Part shown: in pieces, positions 5,579-6,631 of the stretch
Layout: each line of letters opens with the position of its first letter
Numbering within the stretch: position 1 is the stretch's first letter
Source of the DNA: Acidiferrobacterales bacterium
GTDB taxonomy: Bacteria > Pseudomonadota > Gammaproteobacteria > Acidiferrobacterales > Sulfurifustaceae
Direction: 5' to 3'
DNA: 6,631 bases
NCBI GenBank assembly: GCA_015492195.1
Contig: WGFP01000207.1
Location: 1 to 6,631, forward strand
The notes under the pieces: generated by a model
Database searches by the model: none
Told to the model about the DNA's origin: nothing
The model's input: only the letters and a program-made list of their open reading frames with translations
Program-made: the position numbers and the translations under genes

Positions 5579-6019
5579 TTAAGGATTCTCCGGCGCCGGT
5601 AGTTGTCTTTCTTTTCGATAACGCGCGTAGTCGCGCAAAATCCGCGCGTGGTCAAAAATAAGTACGGCGGGAAAATGTTCAAGGGTAAACACGCCCACCT
5701 TTTTGGCGTCATCCTGCGCCCGCGGTTCACCCCTCGCCTCGCCGACATACACCGCAGAGACCGTGTGGCCGCGGGGATCACGCCGGGGATCGGAATAGCA
5801 ACCCAGCAACACCTTGAGCGTTACCGTCAACGCGGTCTCTTCTTTGGCCTCGCGCACCGCCGCCCGTTCCAGGGTTTCCCCAACGTCCACGAAACCGCCG
5901 GGAAGCGCCCACCCGAGCGGCGGATTGCGACGCTCAATGAGCACGATCGGCGAACCCGGACGGTCAACGAGTTCGATAATAATGTCTGTCGTCAGTACCG
6001 GCGTAATCGGCAAACTCAT
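5579..6019 (-). CDS. Nudix hydrolase, ADP-ribose pyrophosphatase-like
   Basis: A 146-aa cytosolic hydrolase of nucleoside diphosphates linked to another group. The Nudix box Gx5Ex7REUxEExGU is read as G42, E48, R56-E57, E60-E61, A63-L64. All metal-binding glutamates are there, but Ala replaces the second conserved Gly. Upstream WALPGGFVD and downstream YSDPRRDPRGHTVS (75-88) resemble the ADP-ribose pyrophosphatase-like branch (COG1051 type). The exact substrate cannot be told. The chosen start is the ATG at 6017-6019 (MSLPITPVLTTD); a longer frame opens only with a TTG at 6103 and adds a non-conserved leader. No strong ribosome binding site is visible. The gene converges on the second DsrE gene and is divergent from the desaturase. 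Confidence 0.9.
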   Translation of the reverse strand: MSLPITPVLTTDIIIELVDRPGSPIVLIERRNPPLGWALPGGFVDVGETLERAAVREAKEETALTVTLKVLLGCYSDPRRDPRGHTVSAVYVGEARGEPRAQDDAKKVGVFTLEHFPAVLIFDHARILRDYARYRKERQLPAPENP

Positions 6020-6106
6020 GGTGGCTTGGTAATGTTGCACGCAATCAGGGGATTTCTCCGGAAACGCAATTAGACGCGCGGGGCGTGCCCACGCATGGTT
6101 CAAGGT

Positions 6107-6134
6107 ATTTTAAAAAACTCAACTAAATTAACAA
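6107..6134 (-). promoter_or_regulatory. Candidate sigma-70 promoter for the Nudix gene
   Basis: On the minus strand TTGTTA (6129-6134) is followed after 16 bp by TAAAAT (6107-6112). It lies in the AT-rich stretch 6104-6200, about 90 bp before the chosen ATG at 6019. Confidence 0.4.
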
Positions 6135-6162
6135 GATATAAAATTACGTTCTGCGTCGGCGC

Positions 6163-6192
6163 TTTACGTTATACTTAACATAGTGCTTTAAT
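6163..6192 (+). promoter_or_regulatory. Candidate sigma-70 promoter for the desaturase gene
   Basis: TTTACG (6163-6168, 4 of 6 to the -35 consensus) and TTTAAT (6187-6192, 5 of 6 to the -10) are 18 bp apart. Transcription would begin near 6200, about 20 nt before the ATG. A second -10-like TATACT at 6170-6175 lacks a good -35. Confidence 0.4.
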
Positions 6193-6200
6193 ACATTAAA
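6187..6200. promoter_or_regulatory. Perfect inverted repeat over the desaturase -10 region (possible operator)
   Basis: TTTAAT-AC-ATTAAA is a perfect 6-2-6 inverted repeat. It overlaps the candidate -10 box and lies 18 bp before the desaturase ATG, a position where a repressor would block initiation. It does not resemble a lipid regulator site I can name, and AT-rich palindromes also arise by chance. Confidence 0.35.
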
Positions 6201-6218
6201 AGGCGGGTGCTTAACTAT

Positions 6219-6631
6219 ATGCTTGAAGGCTTGATTGATCTGCCCTGGTGGGGCTACCTCATCACCACACTTGTCCTGACTCACATTACCATCGCCAGCG
6301 TTACCATATTCCTGCACCGCCACCAGGCGCACCGGGCGCTCGACCTGCATCCCATTGTGAGTCACTTTTTCCGCTTCTGGCTGTGGCTGACCACGGGTCA
6401 GGTCACCAAAGAATGGGTGTCGATCCACCGTAAGCATCATGCCAAGGTGGAAACACCGGACGATCCCCACAGCCCGCAACAGGTGGGCATCAACAAGGTA
6501 CTGTGGCAGGGCACCGAACTCTATCGCCAGGAGGCAAAAAACAAAAAGACCCTGGAGAAATACGGCCACGGCACCCCTAATGACTGGCTGGAGCGCCATC
6601 TCTACACCCGCCATACCGTGATGGGCATTGC
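6219..6631 (+). CDS. Fatty acyl desaturase, N-terminal part (cut by window edge)
   Basis: The first 137 codons of a membrane di-iron fatty acid desaturase, probably acyl-CoA or delta-9 type (OLE1/DesC-like), which puts a cis double bond into acyl chains. A hydrophobic segment at about 10-31 (PWWGYLITTLVLTHITIASVT) leads into the first His box, HRHQAH at 33-38, and the second, HRKHH at 70-74, after WVSI. The third His box and the second membrane pair lie beyond the window; family members are usually 300-400 aa. The ATG at 6219 is preceded by AGGCGGG at 6201-6207, a little far. An in-frame GTG at 6207 would sit inside that site, so it is less likely. The 199 bp between it and the Nudix gene look like a divergent promoter region. 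Confidence 0.9.
   Translation, partial: MLEGLIDLPWWGYLITTLVLTHITIASVTIFLHRHQAHRALDLHPIVSHFFRFWLWLTTGQVTKEWVSIHRKHHAKVETPDDPHSPQQVGINKVLWQGTELYRQEAKNKKTLEKYGHGTPNDWLERHLYTRHTVMGI

Noticed and set aside
6020..6103. Longer N-terminus for the Nudix protein
   Set aside because: It needs a TTG start and adds 28 residues with no resemblance to the family; the ATG at 6019 gives the normal length.

Overview
The window is a high-GC bacterial chromosome segment, most likely from a gammaproteobacterium. This is inferred from the purM-purN pair with an ATGA overlap, the divergent CDP-alcohol phosphatidyltransferase gene, and the periplasmic DsrE-like proteins. A sulfur-metabolising lineage (Chromatiales or Acidiferrobacterales-like) would fit, but nothing in the sequence fixes the taxon. 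There are eight real genes, one of them cut by the right edge.

Layout, left to right: (1) a minus-strand membrane CDP-alcohol phosphatidyltransferase whose 3' end is built from hairpin repeat DNA; (2) a compact divergent promoter region; (3) purM and purN, steps of de novo purine synthesis; (4) an ECF sigma factor translationally coupled to a membrane anti-sigma-like protein, whose C-terminal domain looks like a DsrE domain facing the periplasm; (5) a DsrE-family lipoprotein gene closed by a strong terminator; (6) a gene-free island of hairpin repeats, 4715 to about 4975; (7) a second, roughly 70% identical DsrE-family gene with an ordinary signal peptide; (8) a minus-strand Nudix hydrolase; (9) an AT-rich divergent promoter region and the first 137 codons of a fatty acyl desaturase.

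The most interesting unit is 2772-5496. The presumed sensor domain of the anti-sigma protein resembles the two exported proteins encoded just downstream, and all three carry one cysteine at the equivalent place, followed by N/D-T. This suggests an envelope signalling module in which DsrE-like periplasmic proteins are sensed by, or act on, a DsrE-like anti-sigma factor, perhaps responding to sulfur species or thiol redox state. The layout and cysteines are visible; the function is inference.

The repeats at 97-190 and 4727-4942 belong to one family. They share loops (TCCY, CTCCCGG) and a CATGGATG core, while the flanking arms differ but remain complementary, which points to a structure-defined repeat rather than a gene.
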